From: Chryseobacterium sp. UBA6632
Lineage (GTDB): Bacteria > Bacteroidota > Bacteroidia > Flavobacteriales > Weeksellaceae
Reading direction: 5' to 3'
Assembly: GCA_002455915.1 (NCBI GenBank)
Contig: DKLU01000344.1
Span: 1 to 19,406 of the forward strand
Length of the DNA stretch: 19,406 nucleotides
In this document: positions 6,781 through 14,589 of the stretch, one piece after another
Position numbering within the stretch: the stretch's first letter is position 1
How the letters are laid out: each line of letters begins with the position of its first letter
Made by a program: the position numbers and the translations under genes
Notes under the pieces: generated by a model
What the model saw: only the letters and a program-made list of their open reading frames with translations
Databases searched by the model: none
What the model was told of the DNA's origin: nothing

Positions 6781-8097
6781 ATGATGAAATCCATTAACAA
6801 AAAATCATTAGTAACACTGAAGGCGGCATTCGCTGCTTTTGGTGTCTACTTTTGCATGTATGGGTTTAGAAAACCATTTACAGTAGCTTCTTTTGAAGGG
6901 CTTGCTTACTTTGGAGTTGATTATAAAATTTTAATCATTATTGCTCAGGCGGTAGGATATTTTATTTCAAAATTCATCGGAATAAAATTCATCTCCGAAC
7001 TGAAACCGGAGAAAAGAATTTTTTATTTATTCTTTTTCATAGCCATTGCAGAATTGGCTTTATTAGGATTTGCGGCGGTTCCGGCGCCTTATAATATTGC
7101 GTTGATGTTCATTAACGGAATTCCGTTGGGAATGATTTGGGGAATTGTTTTCTCTTATATTGAAGGTCGAAAAACCACGGAAATCATCGGATTATTTTTA
7201 TGTTCAAGCTTTGTAGTTTCTTCAGGATTTACAAAGTCTGTCGGAAAATTTTTAATGGATACCTTCAATATTTCAGAATTCTGGATGCCGTTTTCTACAG
7301 GTTTGATTTTTATTATTCCGTTATTGTTTTTCGGGTTTTTATTAGAAAAAATTCCTCAGCCTTCGAAAGAAGATATTTTATCGAAAAATAAAAGACAACC
7401 GTTGAATAAAACGGAAAGAAAAGAACTAATAAAACAGTTTTTTGTTCCTGTTCTTTGTATTGTGCTTCTGTATGTAAGTTTAACTATTTTGAGAGATTTC
7501 AGGGATAATTTTAATCGTGAAATCTGGGATGGTTTACATTATCAATTCGATTCGTCGATTTTCACTTTAACGGAAATTCCGATTGCGGTTATGGTGTTAC
7601 TAATTTTAAGTTTTATGGTAAAGGTTAAAAACAATAAAAAAGCCTTTAAATATTATCATTACATTCTTTTCGCAGGAATTCTGACGGTTGGTTTTTCCAC
7701 GTATTTATTTCAAAATGGTTCAATTTCTCCGTTTTATTGGATGGTTTTGTCCGGTTTTGGGATGTATATCTGCTATATTCCTTTCAACGGAATTTATTTT
7801 GACCGAATGATCGCGGCTTTTGATATCAAAGGAAATGTAGGATTTTTGATTTACGTTGTTGATTCTTTTGGCTATTTAGGAAGCGTTTTAATTCTTCTTT
7901 ATAAAAACTTCGGATCGGCAAAAACGTCATGGCTTAATTTTTATATTCATCAGAATTACATTATTGTAGCGATTGTTTTAATTATCTCAATCATTGCCTT
8001 TTTATCGTTTAGAAAGAAGGCAAAACTGAATTCTAATTTCAATTCAAAATCTAATCAATATATCAATTTCGATACGTCGAAAAATTTAAATTTATAG
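6781..8097 (+). CDS. DUF5690-type MFS permease, probable inner-membrane importer
   Basis: A 438-residue integral membrane protein with about 12 hydrophobic helices and a cytoplasmic loop near residues 195-220. The start ATGATG could be either codon. The first helix contains VYFCMYGFRKPFT, a Tyr/Arg-Lys motif reminiscent of the organophosphate:phosphate antiporter branch (GlpT/UhpT/UhpC) of the major facilitator superfamily; this similarity is by eye. The sequence matches my memory of the DUF5690 family of Bacteroidota. It begins 16 nt after the receptor and ends 6 nt before the FAD oxidase, so co-transcription is very likely. It is the only inner-membrane transporter in the operon, so it probably carries the operon's substrate into the cytoplasm. 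The Lys/Asn-rich last 30 residues are probably cytoplasmic and disordered. Confidence 0.88.
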   Translation: MMKSINKKSLVTLKAAFAAFGVYFCMYGFRKPFTVASFEGLAYFGVDYKILIIIAQAVGYFISKFIGIKFISELKPEKRIFYLFFFIAIAELALLGFAAVPAPYNIALMFINGIPLGMIWGIVFSYIEGRKTTEIIGLFLCSSFVVSSGFTKSVGKFLMDTFNISEFWMPFSTGLIFIIPLLFFGFLLEKIPQPSKEDILSKNKRQPLNKTERKELIKQFFVPVLCIVLLYVSLTILRDFRDNFNREIWDGLHYQFDSSIFTLTEIPIAVMVLLILSFMVKVKNNKKAFKYYHYILFAGILTVGFSTYLFQNGSISPFYWMVLSGFGMYICYIPFNGIYFDRMIAAFDIKGNVGFLIYVVDSFGYLGSVLILLYKNFGSAKTSWLNFYIHQNYIIVAIVLIISIIAFLSFRKKAKLNSNFNSKSNQYINFDTSKNLNL

Positions 8098-8103
8098 TAA
8101 AAA

Positions 8104-9258
8104 ATGACAACAAAATTTGATTTAATCGTTGTGGGAGGCGGAATTCTTGGGACATTCCATGCTTACCATGCGTTGAAGAAAAATCTAAAAGTTGCTTTGC
8201 TGGAAAGAAATTCTGTTCCTCAAGGCGCAACGGTGAGAAATTTCGGGCAGGTTGTTCCTTCCGGCATGGATCTGAAATGGCAAAACTTCGGACGCGAAAG
8301 TCTGGAAATATATAATGAACTGCATGCTCAAACGGATTTAACGATCAGAAAAAACGGTTCGGTTTACATTGCTTCCAACGATGAAGAATTGCAATTGATC
8401 GAGGAACTTTTTGAAATCAATAAAAATAATGATTATGAATCTGTCCTTTTGTCTAAAAATGAGTGCGTTCAGAAATATGACGGACTTCGTTCGGATTATT
8501 GCAAAGGCGGATTATTTTTTCCTCAGGAATTGTCGGTGGATTCAGCGGAAATGATTGTGAAGCTTCACCAACTTTTACAGGAAAAATTCGGATTGCAGAT
8601 TTTCTATAATACAACGGTTGTTGAAACGAATGAAGACGATCAAAAATGTATCGCAGTAACTTCAGAAGGGATAGAGTTTCATGCTTCAAAACTGATTATT
8701 TGTGGCGGACATGAGTTCAAAACGTTGTATCCAAAAGTATTTAACGAAAGTGATTTAGAAGTAAGTAAGCTTCAAATGCTTCAGACGAAACCACAGGGAA
8801 TTTATTCTTTACAAGGAAATATTTTAACGGGACTTTCCATCAGAAGATATGAGTCGTTTGGTGAGTGTCCGTCTTTCCAGAAAATTAAAGAATTGGAAGA
8901 TAAAAACTCGTTTGAAAAGAAATTTGGGATTCATATTTTATTTAAACAGGCTCTGGATGGTTCGATTATTTTGGGAGATTCTCACGAATATGCCGATGCA
9001 AAAAATGCCGATGATCTTGGTTTTGATTTAAATATGGATATTGATGAATTCATGATTGAAGAAGCTAAAAAGATTATTGATTTGCCGACTTATGAGATCC
9101 AAAGACGTTGGTTTGGAGTGTATTCTCAATGCAAATCGAAAGACATTTTCGAGTACAATCCTTCTCCAAATATCCACATTATCACAGGAATCGGAGGGAA
9201 AGGAATGACAGGAAGCGCTGGCTTTTCAAAATTTAATATAGACAAAATTTACGCATAA
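8104..9258 (+). CDS. FAD-dependent amine oxidoreductase, TIGR03364-like
   Basis: A 384-residue DAO-superfamily flavoenzyme. The N-terminal dinucleotide motif is GGGILG (residues 11-16) with the ribose-binding Glu at 34 (LLERNSVPQGATVRNFGQV). A C-terminal 'HIITGIGGKGMTGSAGFSK' closes the FAD site. There is no signal peptide, so it is cytoplasmic. The length and 'SVPQGATVRNFGQV' pattern fit the TIGR03364 clade, proposed to deaminate an aminophosphonate oxidatively and known to sit next to TIGR03351 phosphonatase-like hydrolases. That hydrolase follows here after only 8 nt. The expected product is an aldehyde phosphonate (phosphonoacetaldehyde or a close relative) that the hydrolase would cleave. 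The exact amine is unknown; glycine- or sarcosine-oxidase-type activity on a non-phosphonate is the main alternative. Confidence 0.9.
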   Translation: MTTKFDLIVVGGGILGTFHAYHALKKNLKVALLERNSVPQGATVRNFGQVVPSGMDLKWQNFGRESLEIYNELHAQTDLTIRKNGSVYIASNDEELQLIEELFEINKNNDYESVLLSKNECVQKYDGLRSDYCKGGLFFPQELSVDSAEMIVKLHQLLQEKFGLQIFYNTTVVETNEDDQKCIAVTSEGIEFHASKLIICGGHEFKTLYPKVFNESDLEVSKLQMLQTKPQGIYSLQGNILTGLSIRRYESFGECPSFQKIKELEDKNSFEKKFGIHILFKQALDGSIILGDSHEYADAKNADDLGFDLNMDIDEFMIEEAKKIIDLPTYEIQRRWFGVYSQCKSKDIFEYNPSPNIHIITGIGGKGMTGSAGFSKFNIDKIYA

Positions 9259-9266
9259 AAATTAGA

Positions 9267-9938
9267 ATGAAAAATATAGAATTATTGGTTCTGGATATGG
9301 CCGGAACTACGATAGATGAAGACAATGTGGTGTACAAAACGGTGATGAACTCTGTGAATGATTATGGTTATAATGTCACGTTAGACAAAGTTTTATCAGT
9401 CTGTGCCGGAATGGAAAAACTTGAAGCTATCACAAGTTTATTAAAAGAAATTGGTGGAAATGAAGACGATGCGCACGCCATTTTTGAAAACTTTTCAGAT
9501 GAATTAAAAGAAGCCTATCAAAATTTAGATGTAAAACCGATCAATGGTGTTGAAAATTTCCTGTTGAATATGAGATCTAAAAATAAGAAAGTGGTTTTGA
9601 ACACTGGTTATACTTCCGAAATCGCGCAACAGCTTTTAGATAAATTACAATGGAAAGAAAACATTCATTTCGATGCATTGATTACCGCAAATGACGTGTC
9701 AGAAAGCCGCCCGAGTCCGGAAATGATTTTGTTGGCGATGAAAAAGTTTAATATTAGTAAACCTGAATTGGTTTTAAAAGCAGGCGATTCCGTAATTGAT
9801 ATTGAGGAAGGCAAAAATGCGGGTTGCGGGCTTACAATTGCCGTTCTATCAGGCGCTCAAAAGCAATCTGAACTGGAAAAATCACATCCCGATTATATTT
9901 TGAAAACTATTTCTGAAGCTGAAACTTTATTTAACTAA
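9267..9938 (+). CDS. Phosphonatase-like HAD hydrolase (C-P bond cleavage)
   Basis: A 223-residue cytoplasmic HAD enzyme of the TIGR03351 type. Motif I is DMAGTT (Asp10 nucleophile), the DxAGT variant typical of phosphonatases instead of DxDx(T/V). In the cap domain, 'CAGMEKLEAI' places Lys51 where phosphonoacetaldehyde hydrolase PhnX carries its Schiff-base lysine (MG..K). Motif II is LNTGYT, motif III carries Arg in SRPSPEM instead of the usual Lys, also as in phosphonatases, and motif IV is AGDSVIDIEEG. The predicted reaction is hydrolysis of phosphonoacetaldehyde or a hydroxylated analogue to an aldehyde plus phosphate. It is the last gene of the tight operon, 8 nt behind the FAD oxidase. 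There is no PhnW aminotransferase in the window, matching what is known of this clade. Confidence 0.93.
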   Translation: MKNIELLVLDMAGTTIDEDNVVYKTVMNSVNDYGYNVTLDKVLSVCAGMEKLEAITSLLKEIGGNEDDAHAIFENFSDELKEAYQNLDVKPINGVENFLLNMRSKNKKVVLNTGYTSEIAQQLLDKLQWKENIHFDALITANDVSESRPSPEMILLAMKKFNISKPELVLKAGDSVIDIEEGKNAGCGLTIAVLSGAQKQSELEKSHPDYILKTISEAETLFN

Positions 9939-9992
9939 TTCTTTCAAATTCAGTTATTTAGTAAGCTTCTTTTTATTTACTAGACTTTCACC

Positions 9993-10026
9993 AACTTTGT
10001 CAAAGATTTTAAACTTTGACAAAGTT
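9993..10026. repeat. Palindromic interspersed repeat, copy 1
   Basis: AACTTTGTCAAAG (9993-10005) and CTTTGACAAAGTT (10014-10026) are perfect 13-bp arms around an 8-nt loop ATTTTAAA. A second copy with identical arms is at 18181-18213. It lies 54 nt after the hydrolase stop and could end that transcript, although only a short pyrimidine tract follows. Confidence 0.85.
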
Positions 10027-10099
10027 CTTTCGTACAGAATATTGTTAGTAGCCCTGTAAAAATTTAATTATCAATTAATTAATATTCAGTTCATGGAAT

Positions 10100-10156
10100 T
10101 TTACAAATAGTAAATTAATTTTACAATTATTAAAAAATAAAATTACTATTTGTAAA
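10100..10156. promoter_or_regulatory. 14-bp inverted repeat upstream of the phosphodiesterase gene
   Basis: TTTACAAATAGTAA (10100-10113) is perfectly repeated in inverse at 10143-10156 with a 29-nt AT-only spacer apart from one C. The right arm ends 28 nt before the start codon. It contains TATTTG, close to a -7 box. A regulator-binding site or promoter-embedded dyad is likely; the function is not shown. Confidence 0.4.
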
Positions 10157-10184
10157 CTTTCTCTTTTCTAAAAACAATCTATTT

Positions 10185-12038
10185 ATGAAAACAAAACTAT
10201 TTTCAATGGCTGTTCTGGTTGGCTGTTCTTTAATGGCGCAAACCAAAAAAGTTCTTTTCATCGGTATCGATGGTTGCAGGGCAGATGTGATGATATCTTC
10301 AAACACACCCAACATCCACAATCTGATCAATCAGTCTATTTATTCTCTCGACGGACTTTGCGCGGCAACAACTTGGAGCGGAAATGGCTGGAGCACGATG
10401 TTAACAGGTGTTTGGCATACAAAACATAATGTTCAGGATAATAATTTTACCAATCCGAATTATGCGAACTATCCTGATTTCTTGACGAGAGCGGAAACGT
10501 ACAATTCAAATTTAAGAACGATTTCTTTGGCACATTGGAATCCTATTAATGATGAAATTGTTCAGAATGCAGATGTAAAAACAAATTACGGAACAGATTT
10601 GGCCGTAAAAAATGCTGCTGTCAGCGCTTTACAAAGTGATAATCCGGATATTTTGTTTATTGATTTTGATGATGTTGACCACGCGGGGCACTCTTACGGA
10701 TTTAATTCTAATACTTCGCAATATGTTTCTTCGATTGAAACCACAGATGCTTACATCGGAGAAATTGTTGCCGCTATGAAAAACCGCGCGACTTATAATA
10801 ATGAAGACTGGATGGTGGTTTTAACGACAGATCACGGAGCGACAGACACTTCTCACGGAGGTGGAAGCCTCTCTGAAAGAGATATTTTCACGGTATATTC
10901 CAACCCAAATTTTACCCCTCAGCAGATTAGCAAAACAATTGTTGAATCGAATAAAACTTCCAATCAATTGAATTTTCCTGCGGGTACTTATGCAAAACCT
11001 GCGAATCAAATACCTTTTAATTTTGGAGCCACTCAAGATTTTACCATTGAATTTTGGGTAAAACCGAATGCCAATTATTCCAGCGATCCGGTGATGATCA
11101 GCAATAAAAATTGGGCAAATGGTAAAAACAAAGGTTTTGTGATTTCAGGATATTCTGGGCAGACTTTTAAAATGAATATTGGTGACGGAGTGAACAGAAT
11201 AGACCTGGTAGGTGGAAAAGCAGAAACCAATCAGTGGAAACATATTGCCGTAAGCTTCGACAGAGACGGGCTTGTGACGATGTATGAAGATGGCGTACCC
11301 GTAACTTTTGCTAAAATGAACATTATTGGAAATATAGATTCCGGACTTCCTTTAACGATTAATCAAGACGGGACAAATGTGTACGGACAAAATCTGACAG
11401 CTTCTTACAAAGACATCAGAGTTTGGAAAACTGCGCTTCCGAATGATGTGATCGTGAATTGGGCCAATCAGGATATTACGTCTTCGCATCCTTATTACAA
11501 TCAATTATTAGCGAATTGGAAATGTGATGAAACTTCCGGAAATACATTGGTAGATTCAAGCGTAAATGCAAATAATGCTGCAGTTACAGGTTCTCCGACA
11601 AGAGATTTTGCAACAACAAACAACTTTAAGATCTTCAATTATTTATCAACAACAAGAGAAACGGATCACTTTCCAACGGTGTTGAACTGGCTTTGTATTC
11701 CGGTTCAGGCTTCTTGGGGAATTGATGGAGTCAACAGAATTCCGGTTTGTCAAGGGAATGTTTTGAGCGCGAATGACATGAAATTAAAAAATAATGATTT
11801 TGAATTGTTTCCAAATCCTGCCTCTCACGATATCAATGTACGATATAAATCAGATGAAAAGGAATTGAAAGTTGAAATTATCGATGCAAAAGGTTCAATC
11901 TTAACTTCTAAAAAGATGAATTCTTTGAACGGAAATTATAATGAAAAACTGAATATCGAAAATTATCCAAACGGAATTTATTTCATTAAAATCAATGGAA
12001 ATAAAAATTCTCTAACCAAAACTTTTATCAAAAAGTAA
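10185..12038 (+). CDS. Secreted alkaline-phosphatase-superfamily phosphodiesterase with LamG-like and T9SS domains
   Basis: A 617-residue protein. Signal peptide 1-19 (ends SLMAQ). Residues 22-240 form a PF01663-type phosphodiesterase/nucleotide-pyrophosphatase core with predicted metal ligands Asp29 (IGIDG), Asp165 and His169 (DHAGH), Asp216 and His217 (TTDHG) and His224 (SHGGG). The nucleophile is probably Thr63 or Ser65 in ATTWSGNGWSTMLTG. Residues about 255-470 form a LamG/concanavalin-like jelly roll (DFTIEFWVKP, then NQWKHIAVSFDRDG). A Por-type T9SS sorting domain occupies the last 80 residues (FELFPNPASHDINVRY, ending TKTFIKK), so it should be exported and anchored or released. The catalytic core is short, and residues 480-520 (TTRETDHFPTVLNWL) may complete it after the LamG insertion. 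It is 246 nt downstream of the phosphonatase-like gene; the likely role is extracellular release of a phosphonate or phosphate headgroup (inference). Confidence 0.9.
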   Translation: MKTKLFSMAVLVGCSLMAQTKKVLFIGIDGCRADVMISSNTPNIHNLINQSIYSLDGLCAATTWSGNGWSTMLTGVWHTKHNVQDNNFTNPNYANYPDFLTRAETYNSNLRTISLAHWNPINDEIVQNADVKTNYGTDLAVKNAAVSALQSDNPDILFIDFDDVDHAGHSYGFNSNTSQYVSSIETTDAYIGEIVAAMKNRATYNNEDWMVVLTTDHGATDTSHGGGSLSERDIFTVYSNPNFTPQQISKTIVESNKTSNQLNFPAGTYAKPANQIPFNFGATQDFTIEFWVKPNANYSSDPVMISNKNWANGKNKGFVISGYSGQTFKMNIGDGVNRIDLVGGKAETNQWKHIAVSFDRDGLVTMYEDGVPVTFAKMNIIGNIDSGLPLTINQDGTNVYGQNLTASYKDIRVWKTALPNDVIVNWANQDITSSHPYYNQLLANWKCDETSGNTLVDSSVNANNAAVTGSPTRDFATTNNFKIFNYLSTTRETDHFPTVLNWLCIPVQASWGIDGVNRIPVCQGNVLSANDMKLKNNDFELFPNPASHDINVRYKSDEKELKVEIIDAKGSILTSKKMNSLNGNYNEKLNIENYPNGIYFIKINGNKNSLTKTFIKK

Positions 12039-12076
12039 AACTTACTTATAAAGGAATTATTAATAGATTTAGATTT

Positions 12077-12122
12077 GATATTAGAACAAGGATTTGTTTC
12101 CGAGTTCTAATATCTTTTTTTT
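12077..12122 (+). terminator. Strong intrinsic terminator of the phosphodiesterase gene
   Basis: GATATTAGAAC (12077-12087) and GTTCTAATATC (12104-12114) form a perfect 11-bp stem with a 16-nt loop, followed by eight T (12115-12122). It separates this transcript from the convergent MarR-GNAT gene. Confidence 0.9.
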
Positions 12123-12132
12123 ATTAGAATTT

Positions 12133-13092
12133 TTAATCTTTTAAATCTAAAACCATGTGAATATTGGCACGTTTGTAAGGTGAGGGATTGCCCGCCACTT
12201 TCTCAAAACCTAATTTATAATAGAGATTAATCGCGGGTTTCAGTATGGTATTACTTTCAAGATATAGGGTAGAACCGCCCATTTCTTTTGCCTTTTTTGC
12301 AACCGCCTGGCCCAAAAGCCAGCCAATACTTTTTCCCTGAACCTTCGGAGAAACGGCCATTTTTGCCATTTCAAAATCATATTTGGGATCATTCATTTTA
12401 ATTAATGCACAAACACCGACAGGCTCATTTTGATAAAGCGCGACCAAAATTTTTCCGCCTTTATCAAGAATATATTCCTTCGGATGGTCCAGCGCTTTGT
12501 AATCGGCTTCTTCCATTTCAAAATAAGTCGATATCCATTCTTCATTCAGATCTTTAAATGCCTGCTGATATTTTTCTTCGTATTCTACTATTTCAACTTC
12601 TTTGCTTTCGCGGGTTTTCTTTTGATCCTGAACCCTTTTAAACAAAGATTTTTTCTCCAGAAGATGTTCCCATTCTTTAATGGCTTCCCAAAGATTGTGT
12701 GAAGCTTCATTCAGCATCAATTCCACAGCATTGTCGATATCCTGACACTGGATTTTGATTTTATCTGAAAGCGCCATTCCTTTTTCCGAAAGAGCAACCA
12801 CATTTCTGCGCTTGTCCGCCGACTGAATACTGTCGTCAATAAATCCCTCCTTCGTCATTTCCTTTACAATTTTCGTCACGGAAGGTTGAGAATGCCCGAT
12901 TTCTTCAGCAATTTCAGTGATCGTTTTTTCTCCTTCTTCGGAAAGTAAAAAATAGACCGGAAACCATTTCGGAACAAACCCTTCCACATTATACATCTCA
13001 TAAATTTTAGCCGCATCGTCAGTCATTTTTGCAGTTAAAACTCTCATTCTGCTTCCTAAAGCCATTTTCCCGGTTTTATCAAAAACATTCAT
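12133..13092 (-). CDS. MarR-GNAT fusion: regulator with acetyltransferase domain
   Basis: A 319-residue two-domain protein. Residues 1-150 form a MarR winged helix (recognition region TITEIAEEIGHSQPSVTKIVKEM, wing DDSIQSADKRRNVVALSEKG). Residues about 165-319 form a GNAT domain with the acetyl-CoA loop 'VSPKVQGKSIGWLLGQ' and the closing 'AINLYYKLGFEKV'. MarR-GNAT fusions are a known arrangement; the acetylated substrate is unknown. The start is ATG 13090-13092; a second ATG four codons upstream is out of the natural domain boundary and not needed. It has its own consensus promoter at 13124-13155. A small dyad CTATA-8-TATAG (13097-13114) lies between promoter and start codon, a plausible site for autoregulation. 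It is convergent with the phosphodiesterase gene, so not part of that system by operon. Confidence 0.93.
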   Translation of the reverse strand: MNVFDKTGKMALGSRMRVLTAKMTDDAAKIYEMYNVEGFVPKWFPVYFLLSEEGEKTITEIAEEIGHSQPSVTKIVKEMTKEGFIDDSIQSADKRRNVVALSEKGMALSDKIKIQCQDIDNAVELMLNEASHNLWEAIKEWEHLLEKKSLFKRVQDQKKTRESKEVEIVEYEEKYQQAFKDLNEEWISTYFEMEEADYKALDHPKEYILDKGGKILVALYQNEPVGVCALIKMNDPKYDFEMAKMAVSPKVQGKSIGWLLGQAVAKKAKEMGGSTLYLESNTILKPAINLYYKLGFEKVAGNPSPYKRANIHMVLDLKD

Positions 13093-13123
13093 TGTTCTAT
13101 AGTTTATTATATAGCTAGTTATG

Positions 13124-13155
13124 CAAATGTAAAAAGTTTAATTTTTGTCACCAAA
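13124..13155 (-). promoter_or_regulatory. Consensus promoter of the MarR-GNAT gene
   Basis: On the minus strand TTTG (13155-13152), 20 nt, TACATTTG (13131-13124): both boxes match the Bacteroidota consensus exactly. The predicted start is near 13117, leaving about 25 nt of leader that includes the CTATA/TATAG dyad. Confidence 0.75.
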
Positions 13156-13240
13156 TTTTCAATTAAATTTTTAGGAAATAAAGTTTAATTTATATTACAG
13201 TTTTGGTTTCTTTTTTAAATTGTGAAATATGTAATGCTTT

Positions 13241-13400
13241 TTTTAACGCAAAGATTTTATTGCTTTCTAATGATTTTTAAAAGACAAAGACAAATGAATT
13301 TGCTCCGCGAAGCTTGAAAAAATACTTCATCCAATCAACTTGTTGATGCTCCTTGGCTCACTTGAATATTTTATAGTTAAATTAAAACTTTGCGTTAAAA
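13241..13400. mobile_element. MITE-like 160-bp element with 13-bp terminal inverted repeats
   Basis: TTTTAACGCAAAG (13241-13253) and CTTTGCGTTAAAA (13388-13400) are perfect inverted repeats bounding a non-coding stretch. Inside is a small hairpin ATCAAC-TT-GTTGAT (13334-13347) and a GC-richer segment (TTTGCTCCGCGAAGCTT) unlike the flanks. There is no transposase ORF. No clear target-site duplication was found. The element accounts for most of the 323-nt gap between the MarR-GNAT gene and the serine hydrolase gene; the rest of the gap, apart from the promoter above, shows nothing. Confidence 0.5.
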
Positions 13401-13415
13401 TAATACCACTAAAAT

Positions 13416-14508
13416 TTAAATGTTTATTTGAAATTTTTTTACAACTATTTTAGCTATATTTCTCGTAATTTCGGTAGGTAAGTGGCAATCACAATTGCTG
13501 AATCCTATCACGTAAATATCTTTACTCGGGATATAAACGGCCATACTTTTAAAGCCAAAAATGCTTCCGCCGTGCTCTCTGTCGGGAATTCCGTTGATCT
13601 CTTTAAGATGCCAACCGTAACCATAAGTAATTTCCTCCCCGGAATTTAATTGATATTTTTGAAAGGCTTTCTGAGATTCTTTCAAACTCAATAAAGTATT
13701 TTGATTTAAAGCATTTTGCCATTTCAGCATATCATCAACCGTTGACATTAGGGAGCCAGACGAAAATGGAACGCTGAAATTAATGATCGTTTTATTTACA
13801 TATCCATGCTCTTTTTTGTGATAACCATACGCTCTTTTGGGAATAATCTGGCGGTCGGTCGCATAATAAGAATGCGTCATTCCTGCTTTATCGAAAATAT
13901 TTTTCTGAATAAAATTTTCGTAAGTATCTCCTGAAACAAGCTCAATAATATAGCCTAACAAAACATACCCTGAATTATTATAATCAAATTTTTCACCAGG
14001 AAGGAAATCTACAGGCTCGTTTTTGAAAAAATCGACCATTATTTCGGGTTTCATTTCTTTTTGAGCAATTGTGGAAATCGATTTCATTTTGGTAAAATCT
14101 TTAATTCCCGAAGTATGGGTTAGCAGATGCTGAATCGTGATTTTATCTCCGTTAGGATAATCTTTTACATATTTTGAAACTGGATCGGTTACCTTCAGTT
14201 TGGCTTGTTCCTCCAACTGTAAAAATAGCAATGGCAGTGAATTGTTTGGTCATAGAACCGATTTGAAATACACTATCCGGATTCATATCAACATTCAGTT
14301 CGAGATTGGCTTTTCCAAATGCTTTTTTATAGACAGGTTTTCCTTTTAAAGTTACCATAAAAGCACCGCCCGGCGCATTGTTATCTTTAAATTCAGTTGA
14401 AATAATGCTGTCAATGGTAGCTTCAATTTTTTTCGACAGGTTTTGGCTAAAAAAAGAAGTTGCTGAAAGTAAAAGTAGAGTGGATGAAAGTATCGTAAAT
14501 TTTTTCAA
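13416..14508 (-). pseudogene. Frameshifted serine beta-lactamase-family (PBP4*/class C-like) hydrolase
   Basis: Two overlapping minus-strand frames make one protein. The first (14508 to 14152) gives a signal peptide (ends SFFSQ) and the catalytic SxxK motif (GSMTKQ, Ser85 and Lys88), then runs into non-homologous residues. The second (from about 14225 to 13416) continues with LQLEEQAKLKVTDPVSKYV, HLLTHTSGIKDF, the YxN motif (FDYNNSGYVLLGY) and HGG (the HxG motif). Removing one base from the T5 run (A5 at 14221-14225 on the plus strand) restores a continuous 363-residue enzyme reading TAIAILQLEEQ. The only possible start is TTG at 14506-14508; no in-frame ATG precedes it before a stop. Family members are secreted or periplasmic esterases, peptidases or beta-lactamase relatives. 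It could be a true pseudogene, a phase-variable gene, or a homopolymer sequencing error. Confidence 0.85.
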
Positions 14509-14543
14509 AGCTTAGTTTTTAATTGTGATTGATGGAAATAAAA

Positions 14544-14567
14544 AATCCTTTAATTTCTTAAAGGATT
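14544..14567 (-). terminator. Intrinsic terminator after the Pmp3-like gene
   Basis: AATCCTTTAA and TTAAAGGATT form a perfect 10-bp stem with a 4-nt loop; on the minus strand it is followed by a T-run (14543-14538). It lies 22 nt past the stop at 14590. Confidence 0.85.
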
Positions 14568-14589
14568 GGTATATATTTGTTATAAAATG

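Noticed and set aside
13241..13400. The GCAAAG-containing repeat considered as a CRISPR array.
   Set aside because: Only two inverted copies occur, there are no regularly spaced direct repeats or spacers, and no cas genes are present.
14152..14231. Two overlapping genes in the serine hydrolase region.
   Set aside because: The catalytic motifs are split between the frames and one base change rejoins them, so this is one broken gene, not two.
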